Assembly (NCBI RefSeq): GCF_018588945.1
Contig: NZ_JAFIWA010000001.1
Coordinates: 124,001-188,000 of the forward strand
Source: Microbacterium flavescens
GTDB lineage: Bacteria; Actinomycetota; Actinomycetes; Actinomycetales; Microbacteriaceae
Length of the DNA stretch: 64,000 nt
Direction: 5' to 3'
The translations under genes were made by a program, and so were the position numbers. The notes below the pieces were generated by a model. It was given only the letters and a program-made list of their open reading frames with translations. It was not told the DNA's origin and did no database searches. Shown piece after piece: positions 25,413 to 32,656 of the stretch; position 1 is the first letter of the stretch, and every line of letters begins with the position of its first letter.

Positions 25413-26114
25413 ATGACCGAAACCTCGTCCGACACCTCGTGGCTCTCGGGCCTCCTCGACTGGACCGTCTCGCTCATGGACGTCATCGGCCCCGCGGGGG
25501 CCGGTGTCGCCATCGCCCTCGAGAACCTGTTCCCGCCTCTGCCGAGTGAGGTCGTGCTGCCGATGGCCGGCCTCGCGGCCAGTGCCGGATCGTTCACGCT
25601 GTTCGAGGCGCTGGCATGGACCACGGCGGGGTCGATCGTGGGTGCCCTGCTCCTCTACGGCCTCGGTGCATCGGTCGGCGTCGACCGGCTGCGGCGGGTC
25701 GCCGCGCGCGTCCCGCTGCTGAACCCTCAGGACGTCGACCGCACCGTCGGCTGGTTCCACCGCCACGGGAGCAAGGCCGTGTTCTTCGGCCGGATGATCC
25801 CCATCTTTCGCAGCCTCATCTCGATCCCGGCCGGCGTCGCGCGCATGCCGGTATGGCGGTTCATCCTCCTGACGGGCGCAGGAAGTCTGATCTGGAACTC
25901 TGTCTTCGTCCTCGCCGGGTACCTGCTCGGCGAGTCGTGGCACATCATCGAGCGGTACGCGGATGTGCTGCAGTATCTCGTGATCGGCGGGGCCGCCCTG
26001 GCGGTCGCATGGTTCGGGTTCGTCCGCACGCGGGCGGCGGTCGCGGCGTCCCGTCGTCGCAGCTCCCCCGTCGAAGACGACGCGCGCGAGTCGGTGACCG
26101 AGCGCGCGGGCTGA
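25413..26114 (+). CDS. DedA/SNARE-associated family membrane protein
   Basis: 233 residues. N-terminal helix GAGVAIALENLFPPLPSEVVLPMAG near 30-55 with the DedA signature E..FPP.PSE, then VFFGRMIPIFRSLISIPAGVARM near 124-147 with the conserved Arg and Gly/Pro. It ends in a basic/acidic tail. These proteins are thought to flip phospholipids or undecaprenyl phosphate; the exact cargo is not clear here. A -10-like TAGCGT at 25352-25357 could drive it. Confidence 0.92.
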   Translation: MTETSSDTSWLSGLLDWTVSLMDVIGPAGAGVAIALENLFPPLPSEVVLPMAGLAASAGSFTLFEALAWTTAGSIVGALLLYGLGASVGVDRLRRVAARVPLLNPQDVDRTVGWFHRHGSKAVFFGRMIPIFRSLISIPAGVARMPVWRFILLTGAGSLIWNSVFVLAGYLLGESWHIIERYADVLQYLVIGGAALAVAWFGFVRTRAAVAASRRRSSPVEDDARESVTERAG

Positions 26115-26144
26115 CGCTCAGCCGCCCCACAGATCGCGCCCACG

Positions 26145-26150
26145 TAGACT
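26145..26150 (+). promoter_or_regulatory. -10 box (TAGACT) of the phosphatase and cytochrome c biogenesis operon
   Basis: TAGACT, 6 nt, GTG 26157. Leaderless first cistron of the four-gene run through resB. Confidence 0.6.
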
Positions 26151-26156
26151 GGGCGG

Positions 26157-26786
26157 GTGCCCGCCGATCGCCTCCATCTCGTGCGCCATGGGGAGGTCCA
26201 CAACCCCCGCCGCGTGCTCTACGGACGACTGCCCGGGTACGGACTCAGCGTCGACGGACGCAGCATGGCCCGACAGGCGGCCGAGTACGTGCAGTCGCTC
26301 GATCGTCCGGTCACCGCCCTGGTGTGCTCGCCGCTGCAGCGCACGCAGGAGTCTGCCGAGCCCTTCACCGAGCTGTTCGGCCTCGAGCCGCGCATCGACG
26401 AGCGCGTCATCGAGCCCACCAACGTCTTCGAGGGCCGTCGCATGGCGCGCGCCCTCGTCAATCCCTGGAACTGGCGCCACCTGCGCAAGCCCGCGCTCCC
26501 GAGCTGGGGCGAGCCGTACGCGGACGTCGTCGGTCGCATGAATCAGGCGATGACGGAGTCGTGGGATGCCGCGCCCTCCGGTGACGTCGTCATCGTGTCG
26601 CACCAGCTGCCTATCTGGATCACCCACCTCGCGGTCGCCGCGCTGCCGCTGCGCCACGACCCTCGCGTGCGCCGCTGCGCGCTGTCGAGCGTGACCAGCT
26701 TCGAGATGACGGGCGGCAAGTGGACCGAGATCGCGTACGCCGAGCCGGCGTCGCTGTCGGGCTCGGTCGACGTGGGAGCGGTGTGA
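26157..26786 (+). CDS. Histidine phosphatase superfamily protein
   Basis: 209 residues. The catalytic RHG motif LVRHGEVHN is at residues 8-16, the second Arg is in CSPLQRTQESAEPF and the second His is in VVIVSHQLPIW near 144. Gene order (this gene, thioredoxin-like lipoprotein, ccdA, resB, ccsB) matches Rv0525-Rv0529 of M. tuberculosis, so a link to cytochrome c maturation is plausible but unproven. The stop overlaps the next ATG (TGATG). Confidence 0.9.
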   Translation: MPADRLHLVRHGEVHNPRRVLYGRLPGYGLSVDGRSMARQAAEYVQSLDRPVTALVCSPLQRTQESAEPFTELFGLEPRIDERVIEPTNVFEGRRMARALVNPWNWRHLRKPALPSWGEPYADVVGRMNQAMTESWDAAPSGDVVIVSHQLPIWITHLAVAALPLRHDPRVRRCALSSVTSFEMTGGKWTEIAYAEPASLSGSVDVGAV

Positions 26787-27421
26787 TGGGGGCACGGGCA
26801 TGGGCGCGCGAGCGCTCGGGGAGTCGGCGCGGGCGGGCTGCGGCATCCACTTTCCTCGTGCTCTCGCTCGCCGGCGGGCTCGCCGCGTGCACGAACGACC
26901 CCCTCGCGGAGCAGTACCGCGCCGGTGACAACAAGGGGTTCATCGCCGCCAACGGGTTCCAGATCGTCGAGATCCCCGAGGCTGAGCGCACCGAGCCGGT
27001 CGACTTCGAGGGCACGACCGAGACGGGCGAGAAGCTCGGCAGCGCGGACGTTGCGGGCGACGTCGTGGTGGTGAACTTCTGGTACGCCGCGTGCGGTCCG
27101 TGCCGGGCCGAGGCGGAGTCGCTCGAGAAGGCGAACGCGTCGTTCGAGGGCAAGGACGTGTCGTTCATCGGCATCAACACGAGTGACGCACCCGAGACCG
27201 CGACGGCCTTCGCCGAGCAGTACGGCGTCACGTACCCGAGCCTCATGGCCGCGCAGGACGGCGCGATCAAGCTCGCCTTCGCCGACAAGACGCCGATCAA
27301 CGCGACGCCGACGACGCTCGTGCTCGACAAGCAGGGGCGCGTGGCGGCGCGCATCATCGGCCAGCTCGAGAGCGCGTCGATCCTGCAGACGCTGGTGCGC
27401 GACGCGCTGGAGGAGTCGTGA
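26786..27421 (+). CDS. TlpA/ResA-like thioredoxin lipoprotein
   Basis: 211 residues. Basic N-terminus, hydrophobic helix and lipobox LAAC with Cys35. The thioredoxin-fold catalytic pair is ACGPC (Cys103, Cys106) in NFWYAACGPCRAE. Cis-Pro is in INATPTTLVLD. Anchored outside, it would keep apocytochrome c cysteines reduced for heme attachment, using electrons passed by CcdA, whose gene overlaps its stop (GTGA). Confidence 0.93.
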   Translation: MGARAWARERSGSRRGRAAASTFLVLSLAGGLAACTNDPLAEQYRAGDNKGFIAANGFQIVEIPEAERTEPVDFEGTTETGEKLGSADVAGDVVVVNFWYAACGPCRAEAESLEKANASFEGKDVSFIGINTSDAPETATAFAEQYGVTYPSLMAAQDGAIKLAFADKTPINATPTTLVLDKQGRVAARIIGQLESASILQTLVRDALEES

Positions 27422-28248
27422 GTCCGGCCGACCTCGTCGCCGGCGGGTCGCTCTTCGTCGCCGTGCCGATCGCGATCCTCGCGGGGCTGCTGTCCTTCCT
27501 GTCGCCGTGCGTGCTGCCGCTCGTGCCCGGCTACCTCGGGTTCATCGGCGGCGCGGTGAGCCCGCGCCCGGCACCCGTGGCCGTCACGGCCGGCGGCGCA
27601 TCCGGGTCGTTGAGCGAGGAGCGCAGCGACGAGACGAAACGCGCCGACTTGGCGCACGCGCCCGAGCCCGGACGCGGCCGGCTGCTCGTCGGCGTGCTGC
27701 TGTTCATCGCGGGCTTCACGCTCGTGTTCGTCAGCGTGGCGACGCTCGGCGGAACGCTCGGCCGCTTCTTCATCGAGTACGCCGACCTCATCACGCGGAT
27801 CCTCGGCGTCGTCATCATCGCGCTGGGGCTCGTCTTCATCGGCGTGTTCGGCCTCGCCCAGCGCATCGCCCGCCCGCAGGTGAGAGGCAACCTCGGCCTC
27901 ATCGGCGCGCCGCTGCTGGGCATCGCACTCGGCATCGGCTGGGCGCCGTGCATCGGCCCCACGCTCGCCGTGATCCTCGCGATGGCGTTCGACTCCGGAT
28001 CGGCCGCGCGCGCGGCGACCCTGGGCCTGGCGTACTCGCTGGGTCTCGGCATCCCCTTCGTCCTCCTCACCCTCGGATTCGGGTGGGCGACGCGCTCGGT
28101 GACGTTCATCCGCCGCCACATCCGCGTGGTGAACCTGATCGGAGGAGCCCTGCTGATCGTGCTCGGCGTGCTCATGGTGACCGGCGTCTGGACCCAGATC
28201 ATGGCGAGCCTGCAGGGGGTGTTCGCGAATGTCCCGCTCCCGCTCTGA
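27418..28248 (+). CDS. ccdA: Cytochrome c biogenesis protein CcdA
   Basis: 276 residues, six membrane helices. The electron-transfer cysteines are Cys31 (FLSPCVLPLVPG) and Cys178 (GWAPCIGPTL). It carries reductant across the membrane to the TlpA-like lipoprotein. Between helix 1 and helix 2, residues 45-88 form a polar insert, in which residues 63-75 (GSLSEERSDETKR) are encoded by a REP-like repeat. This makes it longer than the ~240 typical of the family. Confidence 0.93.
   Translation: MSPADLVAGGSLFVAVPIAILAGLLSFLSPCVLPLVPGYLGFIGGAVSPRPAPVAVTAGGASGSLSEERSDETKRADLAHAPEPGRGRLLVGVLLFIAGFTLVFVSVATLGGTLGRFFIEYADLITRILGVVIIALGLVFIGVFGLAQRIARPQVRGNLGLIGAPLLGIALGIGWAPCIGPTLAVILAMAFDSGSAARAATLGLAYSLGLGIPFVLLTLGFGWATRSVTFIRRHIRVVNLIGGALLIVLGVLMVTGVWTQIMASLQGVFANVPLPL
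27605..27642 (+). repeat. REP-like repeat inside ccdA, in frame
   Basis: GGTCGTTGAGCGAGGAGCGC, then AGCGACGAGACGAAACGC. It matches the left arm of the intergenic pair at 46659-46696, differing at about one base. It is read as ...SLSEERSDETKR in the CcdA loop without breaking the frame. Confidence 0.85.
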
Positions 28249-29941
28249 GGCCGGCGCCACCACGGCCGACCCGCTGCGGCCCTCCGATCACGCCGACGCC
28301 GAGGCCGAGGCATCCGGAGACATCTCCCAGCCCGCGCTCGGCGTCGTCGGCTGGCTGCGCTGGGGCTGGCGGCAGCTCACCTCGATGCGCACGGCCCTCG
28401 TGCTGCTGCTCCTGCTCGCGATCGCCGCGGTGCCCGGCTCGCTGGTGCCCCAGCGCAGCGCCGACCCCAACGGCGTCACGCAGTATTTCGCCGACAACCC
28501 CGACCTCGCGCCGGTGCTCGACAACCTGAGCATGTTCGACGTGTACTCGTCGCCCTGGTTCTCGGCGATCTACATCCTGCTGTTCGTCTCGCTGATCGGG
28601 TGCGTCATCCCGCGGACGAAGCACCACTGGAAGGCGCTTCGCGCGAAGCCGCCGCGGACGCCGGCCCGGCTCGCACGCCTGGACGCGCACCGCTCCGAGA
28701 CGGTCGAGTTCGAGTCGGAGACGGATGCCGCGGCCGCCGCCGCATCGGCGATGGAGGCCGCGCAGGCGCAGCTCAAGAAGTCCGGCTACCGCGTCGAGCG
28801 CTACGACTCGGGTGCGGCGCTGTCGGTGTCGGCCGAGCGGGGATACCTGCGTGAGACCGGCAACCTGGTCTTCCACGCCGCGCTCGTGGGGGTGCTGCTC
28901 GCGGTCGGCCTCGGCGGCGGGTTCACCTACACCGGGCAGACGGTGATCATCGAGGGCCGCACCTTCGTGAACACCATGCTCGACTACACGTCGTTCAACC
29001 CGGGGCGCTTCGTCCACGAGGAGGAGCTGGATCCGTACGCGCTGACGCTCGATCGCTTCGATGTCACGTACCAGCCGCTGGGCGCGCAGGGTCAGGGCCA
29101 GGCCGGCGACTTCGTCGCTCACCTGACCACGCAGTACGCCGGTGAGGAGGCCGGCACGGGCGAGGTGCGCGTCAACCACCCGCTCGACATGGGCGGCGAC
29201 CGCATCTACCTGATGGGCAACGGCTATGCGCCGACCCTGACCGTGCGCAACGCCGACGACGAGATCGTCTTCTCGGAGTCGGTCCCCTTCCTGCCGCAGG
29301 ACACCAACATGACCTCGCTCGGGGTCGTGAAGATCCCCGACGGGCTGCCCGACCAGATGGCGCTGCAGGGCTTCTTCTACCCCACGCAGGCCCCGCTGCA
29401 CACGGGCGCGTTCGCGTCGGCCTTCCCGGCGCTGGTCAACCCGGTCGTCTCGCTCAACGTCTGGGTCGGCGACCTCGGGATCGACGACGGCACGCCGCGG
29501 TCGGTCTACACGCTCGATCCCTCCGACATGACCCAGCTGGCCGGGCGCGGCACCGACGTCGAACCGATCGAGCTCGCTCCCGGTGACACCGTCGACCTGC
29601 CCGACGGGTACGGCACCATCACGTTCGAGAACGAGTCGCCCGCGGGAGCGCAGGGATACGAGCAGTCGGTGAAGCGCTACGTGTCGCTGTCGATCCACCG
29701 GGATGCCGCGGCGACGTGGGTGCTCGTGTTCGCGGTGCTCGCGACCGCGGGCCTGCTCGCCGCGCTCTTCGTGCCCCGCCGGCGCATGTGGGTGAAGGTG
29801 ACCCCGCGCGGTCGCACGCTGGGTGTCGAGTACGCCGGGCTCGCCCGCGGCGAGGACCCGACGCTCGCGGCCGCGGTCGAACAGTTCGCCCAGCGTCACC
29901 GCGACGGCCTGCAGTCGCCGACACACCCGAAAGTAGACTGA
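28229..29941 (+). CDS. resB: Cytochrome c biogenesis protein ResB
   Basis: 570 residues. It has three early membrane helices (about 50-70, 112-130, 215-235) and one C-terminal helix (about 500-520), with a large outer domain between. With CcsB it forms the System II cytochrome c synthase, presenting apocytochrome for heme ligation. ATG 28229 overlaps ccdA by 20 bp. N-terminal ~35 residues are acidic and disordered. Identification rests on order and topology plus SMRTALVLLLLLAIAAVPGS. Confidence 0.92.
   Translation: MSRSRSEAGATTADPLRPSDHADAEAEASGDISQPALGVVGWLRWGWRQLTSMRTALVLLLLLAIAAVPGSLVPQRSADPNGVTQYFADNPDLAPVLDNLSMFDVYSSPWFSAIYILLFVSLIGCVIPRTKHHWKALRAKPPRTPARLARLDAHRSETVEFESETDAAAAAASAMEAAQAQLKKSGYRVERYDSGAALSVSAERGYLRETGNLVFHAALVGVLLAVGLGGGFTYTGQTVIIEGRTFVNTMLDYTSFNPGRFVHEEELDPYALTLDRFDVTYQPLGAQGQGQAGDFVAHLTTQYAGEEAGTGEVRVNHPLDMGGDRIYLMGNGYAPTLTVRNADDEIVFSESVPFLPQDTNMTSLGVVKIPDGLPDQMALQGFFYPTQAPLHTGAFASAFPALVNPVVSLNVWVGDLGIDDGTPRSVYTLDPSDMTQLAGRGTDVEPIELAPGDTVDLPDGYGTITFENESPAGAQGYEQSVKRYVSLSIHRDAAATWVLVFAVLATAGLLAALFVPRRRMWVKVTPRGRTLGVEYAGLARGEDPTLAAAVEQFAQRHRDGLQSPTHPKVD
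29934..29939 (+). promoter_or_regulatory. Internal -10 box (TAGACT) for ccsB
   Basis: TAGACT lies in the last codons of resB (stop 29939-29941), 6 nt before ATG 29946. It allows ccsB to be made alone as a leaderless mRNA. Confidence 0.5.
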
Positions 29942-29945
29942 GACA

Positions 29946-31013
29946 ATGCCTGAATCCTCCGCTCTCACGCTCGACTCCGTGTCGGTGCTGCTGGTGTGGA
30001 CCGCGATCACCATCTACGCGCTCGCCTTCATCGCGTACGCCGTCGACCTCGCGCGCCGCGGGGCCGACGCGGTCGACGCCAAGGACGCGCAGCTGAAGGT
30101 GCGCGAACGCGAACTGGTCGCCGCGGGCGGCGCCTCGGCCGGCGACTCGGCCGGTGAGCTGCGCGCGAAGGAGAAGGCAGCGGAGGCGAACCTCAACGCC
30201 CCGATCGGACGCCGGAAGCGGTTCGTGTGGGCGCGCATCGGTACATCGCTGACGGTGCTGGGCTTCCTGTTCCACGTCGCGGGCGACGTCACACGGGGCA
30301 TCGCGGCGGGACGCGTGCCGTGGTCGAACATGTACGAGTTCGCCCTCACCGGCACGATGCTCATCGTCGCCGTCTACCTCGTGGTGCTGATCCGCTACGA
30401 CCTGCGCTTCCTCGGCTCGTTCATCACGGGTCTCACCCTCGTGCTGCTCGGGGCGTCGACGCTGGCGTTCTACGTCGAGATCACGCCGCTCGCCGACCCG
30501 CTCAAGTCAGTGTGGCTGGTCATCCACGTGTTCGTGGCGACGCTGGCGACGGCGCTGTTCGCCCTCGCCTTCGGGCTGTCGGTGCTGCAGCTCATGCAGG
30601 CGCGGCGCGAGCGCAAGGTGCTCGCGCTCGCCGCGGCGTGGGCCGAGGCATCCGCTCAGCCTGTCAAGACGGGTCCGCGGTTCCTCGGAACCCTGCCCGG
30701 ATCCGACGCCCTCGAGTCGCTCGCGTATCGCTTCGCGATCCTCGGGTTCATCTTCTGGACGTTCACCCTCATCGCCGGCTCGATCTGGGCGAACGACGCG
30801 TGGGGCCGGTACTGGGGCTTCGACACCAAGGAAGTCTGGACCTTCGTGATCTGGGTCCTCTACGCCGGGTACATCCACGCCCGCGCGACGCGCGGCTGGC
30901 GCGGATCGCGGTCGGCCTGGCTGTCGATCATCGGCTTCACGGCCGTGCTGTTCAACTTCACGATCGTGAACATGTTCTTCAAGGGCCTGCACGCGTACTC
31001 CGGCCTGAGCTGA
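29946..31013 (+). CDS. ccsB: Cytochrome c synthase subunit CcsB/CcsA
   Basis: 355 residues, about eight membrane helices. The WWD-type heme-handling segment is WGRYWGFDTKEVWTFVIW near 286-305, and the conserved His residues lie in HVAGDVTRGI, VIHVFVA and YIHARATRGW. With ResB it moves heme out and ligates it to apocytochrome c. The N-terminal cytoplasmic loop (KVRERELVAAGGASAGDSAGELRAKEKAAEANL) is charged and long. Confidence 0.94.
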   Translation: MPESSALTLDSVSVLLVWTAITIYALAFIAYAVDLARRGADAVDAKDAQLKVRERELVAAGGASAGDSAGELRAKEKAAEANLNAPIGRRKRFVWARIGTSLTVLGFLFHVAGDVTRGIAAGRVPWSNMYEFALTGTMLIVAVYLVVLIRYDLRFLGSFITGLTLVLLGASTLAFYVEITPLADPLKSVWLVIHVFVATLATALFALAFGLSVLQLMQARRERKVLALAAAWAEASAQPVKTGPRFLGTLPGSDALESLAYRFAILGFIFWTFTLIAGSIWANDAWGRYWGFDTKEVWTFVIWVLYAGYIHARATRGWRGSRSAWLSIIGFTAVLFNFTIVNMFFKGLHAYSGLS

Positions 31014-31040
31014 CCCCCGCCGCTGCGCCCTGCGCTTCAT

Positions 31041-31102
31041 GTTGAGTGTCCAGGACGCGCCGCGAGCCGAGGCCGCTCGGCGGCGTGTCTTGGACACTCA
31101 AC
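31041..31102. repeat. 62-bp palindromic repeat, copy 2
   Basis: Arms 31041-31062 and 31081-31102, 20 of 22 pairs kept, 18-nt loop. It follows ccsB by 27 bp and faces the tail of the DUF559 gene. TTCAT precedes it, as in copy 3. Confidence 0.9.
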
Positions 31103-31183
31103 CCGGGGCCGACGCCGCGTGGGCGGGCCATGCCGGCGCGGCACCGCACCGTAGCCCGCGCCGCCACTCCGCGGCCACTTCAT

Positions 31184-31244
31184 GTTGAGTGCCAGGACGC
31201 GCCGTGCGTTGGGGCTGGTCGACGGCGTGTCCTGGACACTCAAC
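31184..31244. repeat. 62-bp palindromic repeat, copy 3 (one-base deletion)
   Basis: Left arm lacks one base (GTTGAGTGCCAGGACGCGCC), right arm ends GTCCTGGACACTCAAC, 18-nt loop. It lies 38 bp past the stop of the DUF559 gene. The 82 bp between copies 2 and 3 contain no gene. Confidence 0.9.
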
Positions 31245-31282
31245 AAGGGGGTGGGCGGGACGCCCAGAGCGTCGGGCGAGGG

Positions 31283-32257
31283 TCAGTCGTCTGGCCAGCC
31301 TCGCGAACGCAAAGCGCGTTCGATCCGACGGAGGAGGCGGCGGGGCTCGTCGGCGAGGTCGTGCGCGACTGCGCGGATGAGGATCCAGTCATGGTCGGCG
31401 ATCGCAGCCCAGCGGTCGGCGTCGCGTGAGAACTGGGATGCCTCGGCATGGTGTCGCCCGTCGTACTCGACCGCGACGCGGTATTGCGGATATGCCAGAT
31501 CGAGACGTGCTACGAGAGCCGACGAGGCGTCGGTCAAGTTCCAGTTCAGCTCAGGCTCGGGCAGCCCTCCGCGCACGACAAGCAGCCGCAGCTCACTCTC
31601 CTTCGGCGACTCGGAACCCGCTCGCGCGAACTCGGCGGCCTCACGAAGGGCGACCGCGCCACGTCGCCGCGCGACCTCCGCAACGCGCACCAGCTCCTCA
31701 CGGTCGGCCAGTCCGTCGGTGAGGAGGTAGTCGGCAGCAGCCGTCAACTCGTCGACGGTGAGGAATCTGCGCTTCAGCGGATCTGGCGGACGCCGGCTGC
31801 GCTCGTATCGACCGCGCTCCGGGTTCGGCGAGCCGCAGCGATCGGCTGACTGCGCCCAGGCTTCGGCAGGCGGCGGGACGGGAAGTCCGCGAAGGAGCGT
31901 CGCGTCTTCGGGCAGAAAGGCGAATCGATGCCCGACGACACCCGGAATTCGCGGCTCTCGGACTCCCAGCAGCGCACCGACGTGGAGGTATCGCTCGGTC
32001 CAGCCGGGAAGCGGGGCGCCCCAGAGCGCCAAAGCGGTCGGCCCGGCGTAGATGTGGAGCGGCTCCAACCTCGGAAGCAGGTCTCCGCACCGTGCCTCGA
32101 GCGACGCGCTGACCGCATCGGCGGGCGCGCGCACGCCGTGGTGCGGCGTGCGCAGATCGGCGGCCCGGAGTCTGCGCGGGCGCAAGCCCGCATCGTGCGC
32201 TTCGCTGACCGTGAAGGCGACGTCGGAGAACTCCGGCGGCAGCGGGGATGGCTTCAC
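31283..32257 (-). CDS. DUF559 nuclease-fold protein with N-terminal AbiEi-like HTH
   Basis: 324 residues. The first ~45 (FTVSEAHDAGLRPRRLRAADL...HHGVRAP) match the winged HTH of the AbiEi type. The last third has the restriction-endonuclease fold of DUF559/Vsr relatives: ESELRLL near 220, RLDLAYPQ near 252 with Asp, and VAVEYDGRHH at 261-270 with Glu264, Asp266 and a His pair. It is a DNA-binding, probably DNA-cutting protein of unknown role. Such genes are common in Microbacterium. GTG start. Two copies of the 62-bp palindrome lie on each side. Confidence 0.85.
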   Translation of the reverse strand: MKPSPLPPEFSDVAFTVSEAHDAGLRPRRLRAADLRTPHHGVRAPADAVSASLEARCGDLLPRLEPLHIYAGPTALALWGAPLPGWTERYLHVGALLGVREPRIPGVVGHRFAFLPEDATLLRGLPVPPPAEAWAQSADRCGSPNPERGRYERSRRPPDPLKRRFLTVDELTAAADYLLTDGLADREELVRVAEVARRRGAVALREAAEFARAGSESPKESELRLLVVRGGLPEPELNWNLTDASSALVARLDLAYPQYRVAVEYDGRHHAEASQFSRDADRWAAIADHDWILIRAVAHDLADEPRRLLRRIERALRSRGWPDD

Positions 32258-32368
32258 CCGTCCATCGGAGCCGTCCTCGGTGCGACCCTGTGGCGCTCTC
32301 GGCCGAATCGGTGCATTGGTCCGTTCGCCCTGCCCTTGTGGAGGACGGACGCCGACGCCTCACACCGT

Positions 32369-32430
32369 GTCGAGTGTCCAGGACGCGCCGCGCAAACGGG
32401 CGAAGAGGCGGCGGGTCCTGGACTCTCAAC
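32369..32430. repeat. 62-bp palindromic repeat, copy 4
   Basis: Arms 32369-32390 (GTCGAGTGTCCAGGACGCGC...) and 32409-32430 (...GGGTCCTGGACTCTCAAC), 18-nt loop. It lies 112 bp upstream of the DUF559 gene start. Confidence 0.88.
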
Positions 32431-32444
32431 GAGAAGGGGCGACC

Positions 32445-32508
32445 CGAGGGCGAGCCGGGGCAGCGCGAGGGCGAGCCGGGGCAGCGCGAGGCCGAGCCGG
32501 GGGCCACG
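32445..32508 (+). repeat. Short GC-rich tandem repeat, 21-bp unit
   Basis: Two perfect 21-bp units (32445-32465 and 32466-32486; CGAGGGCGAGCCGGGGCAGC plus one base) and a degenerate third (32487-32508). It lies between palindrome copies 4 and 5. The 399-bp gap 32258-32656 holds only these repeats. Confidence 0.75.
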
Positions 32509-32530
32509 CGAGCGCGAGCCGAGGCCGAGC

Positions 32531-32557
32531 GGGGTCGGAGCCGGCCGGTCCGACCCC
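32531..32557. repeat. 9-bp inverted repeat abutting palindrome copy 5
   Basis: GGGGTCGGA at 32531-32539 pairs with TCCGACCCC at 32549-32557 around GCCGGCCGG. It ends one base before copy 5 begins. It could act as a terminator for the YhgE operon. Confidence 0.6.
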
Positions 32558-32619
32558 GTTGAGTGTCCAGGACACGCCGCGCCAGGGCGGGCGACCACGG
32601 CGGGTCCTGGACTCTCAAC
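32558..32619. repeat. 62-bp palindromic repeat, copy 5
   Basis: Left arm 32558-32579 and right arm 32598-32619 ending GGGTCCTGGACTCTCAAC, 18-nt loop 32580-32597. It lies 37 bp past the end of the YhgE gene. Confidence 0.9.
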
Positions 32620-32656
32620 GAAAAGGTGGGGGCGGGGCGCCCGGAGCGCGTGAGGG

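Noticed and set aside
31041..31244. CRISPR-like array from two nearby repeats
   Set aside because: Each unit is itself a palindrome with a variable loop; only two copies stand here, spacing is not regular, and no cas gene is present.
32369..32619. Palindromes resembling integron attC sites (GTTRRRY ... RYYYAAC ends)
   Set aside because: The polarity is the reverse of attC, the arms lack the extrahelical bases, there are no cassettes between copies, and no integrase is nearby.
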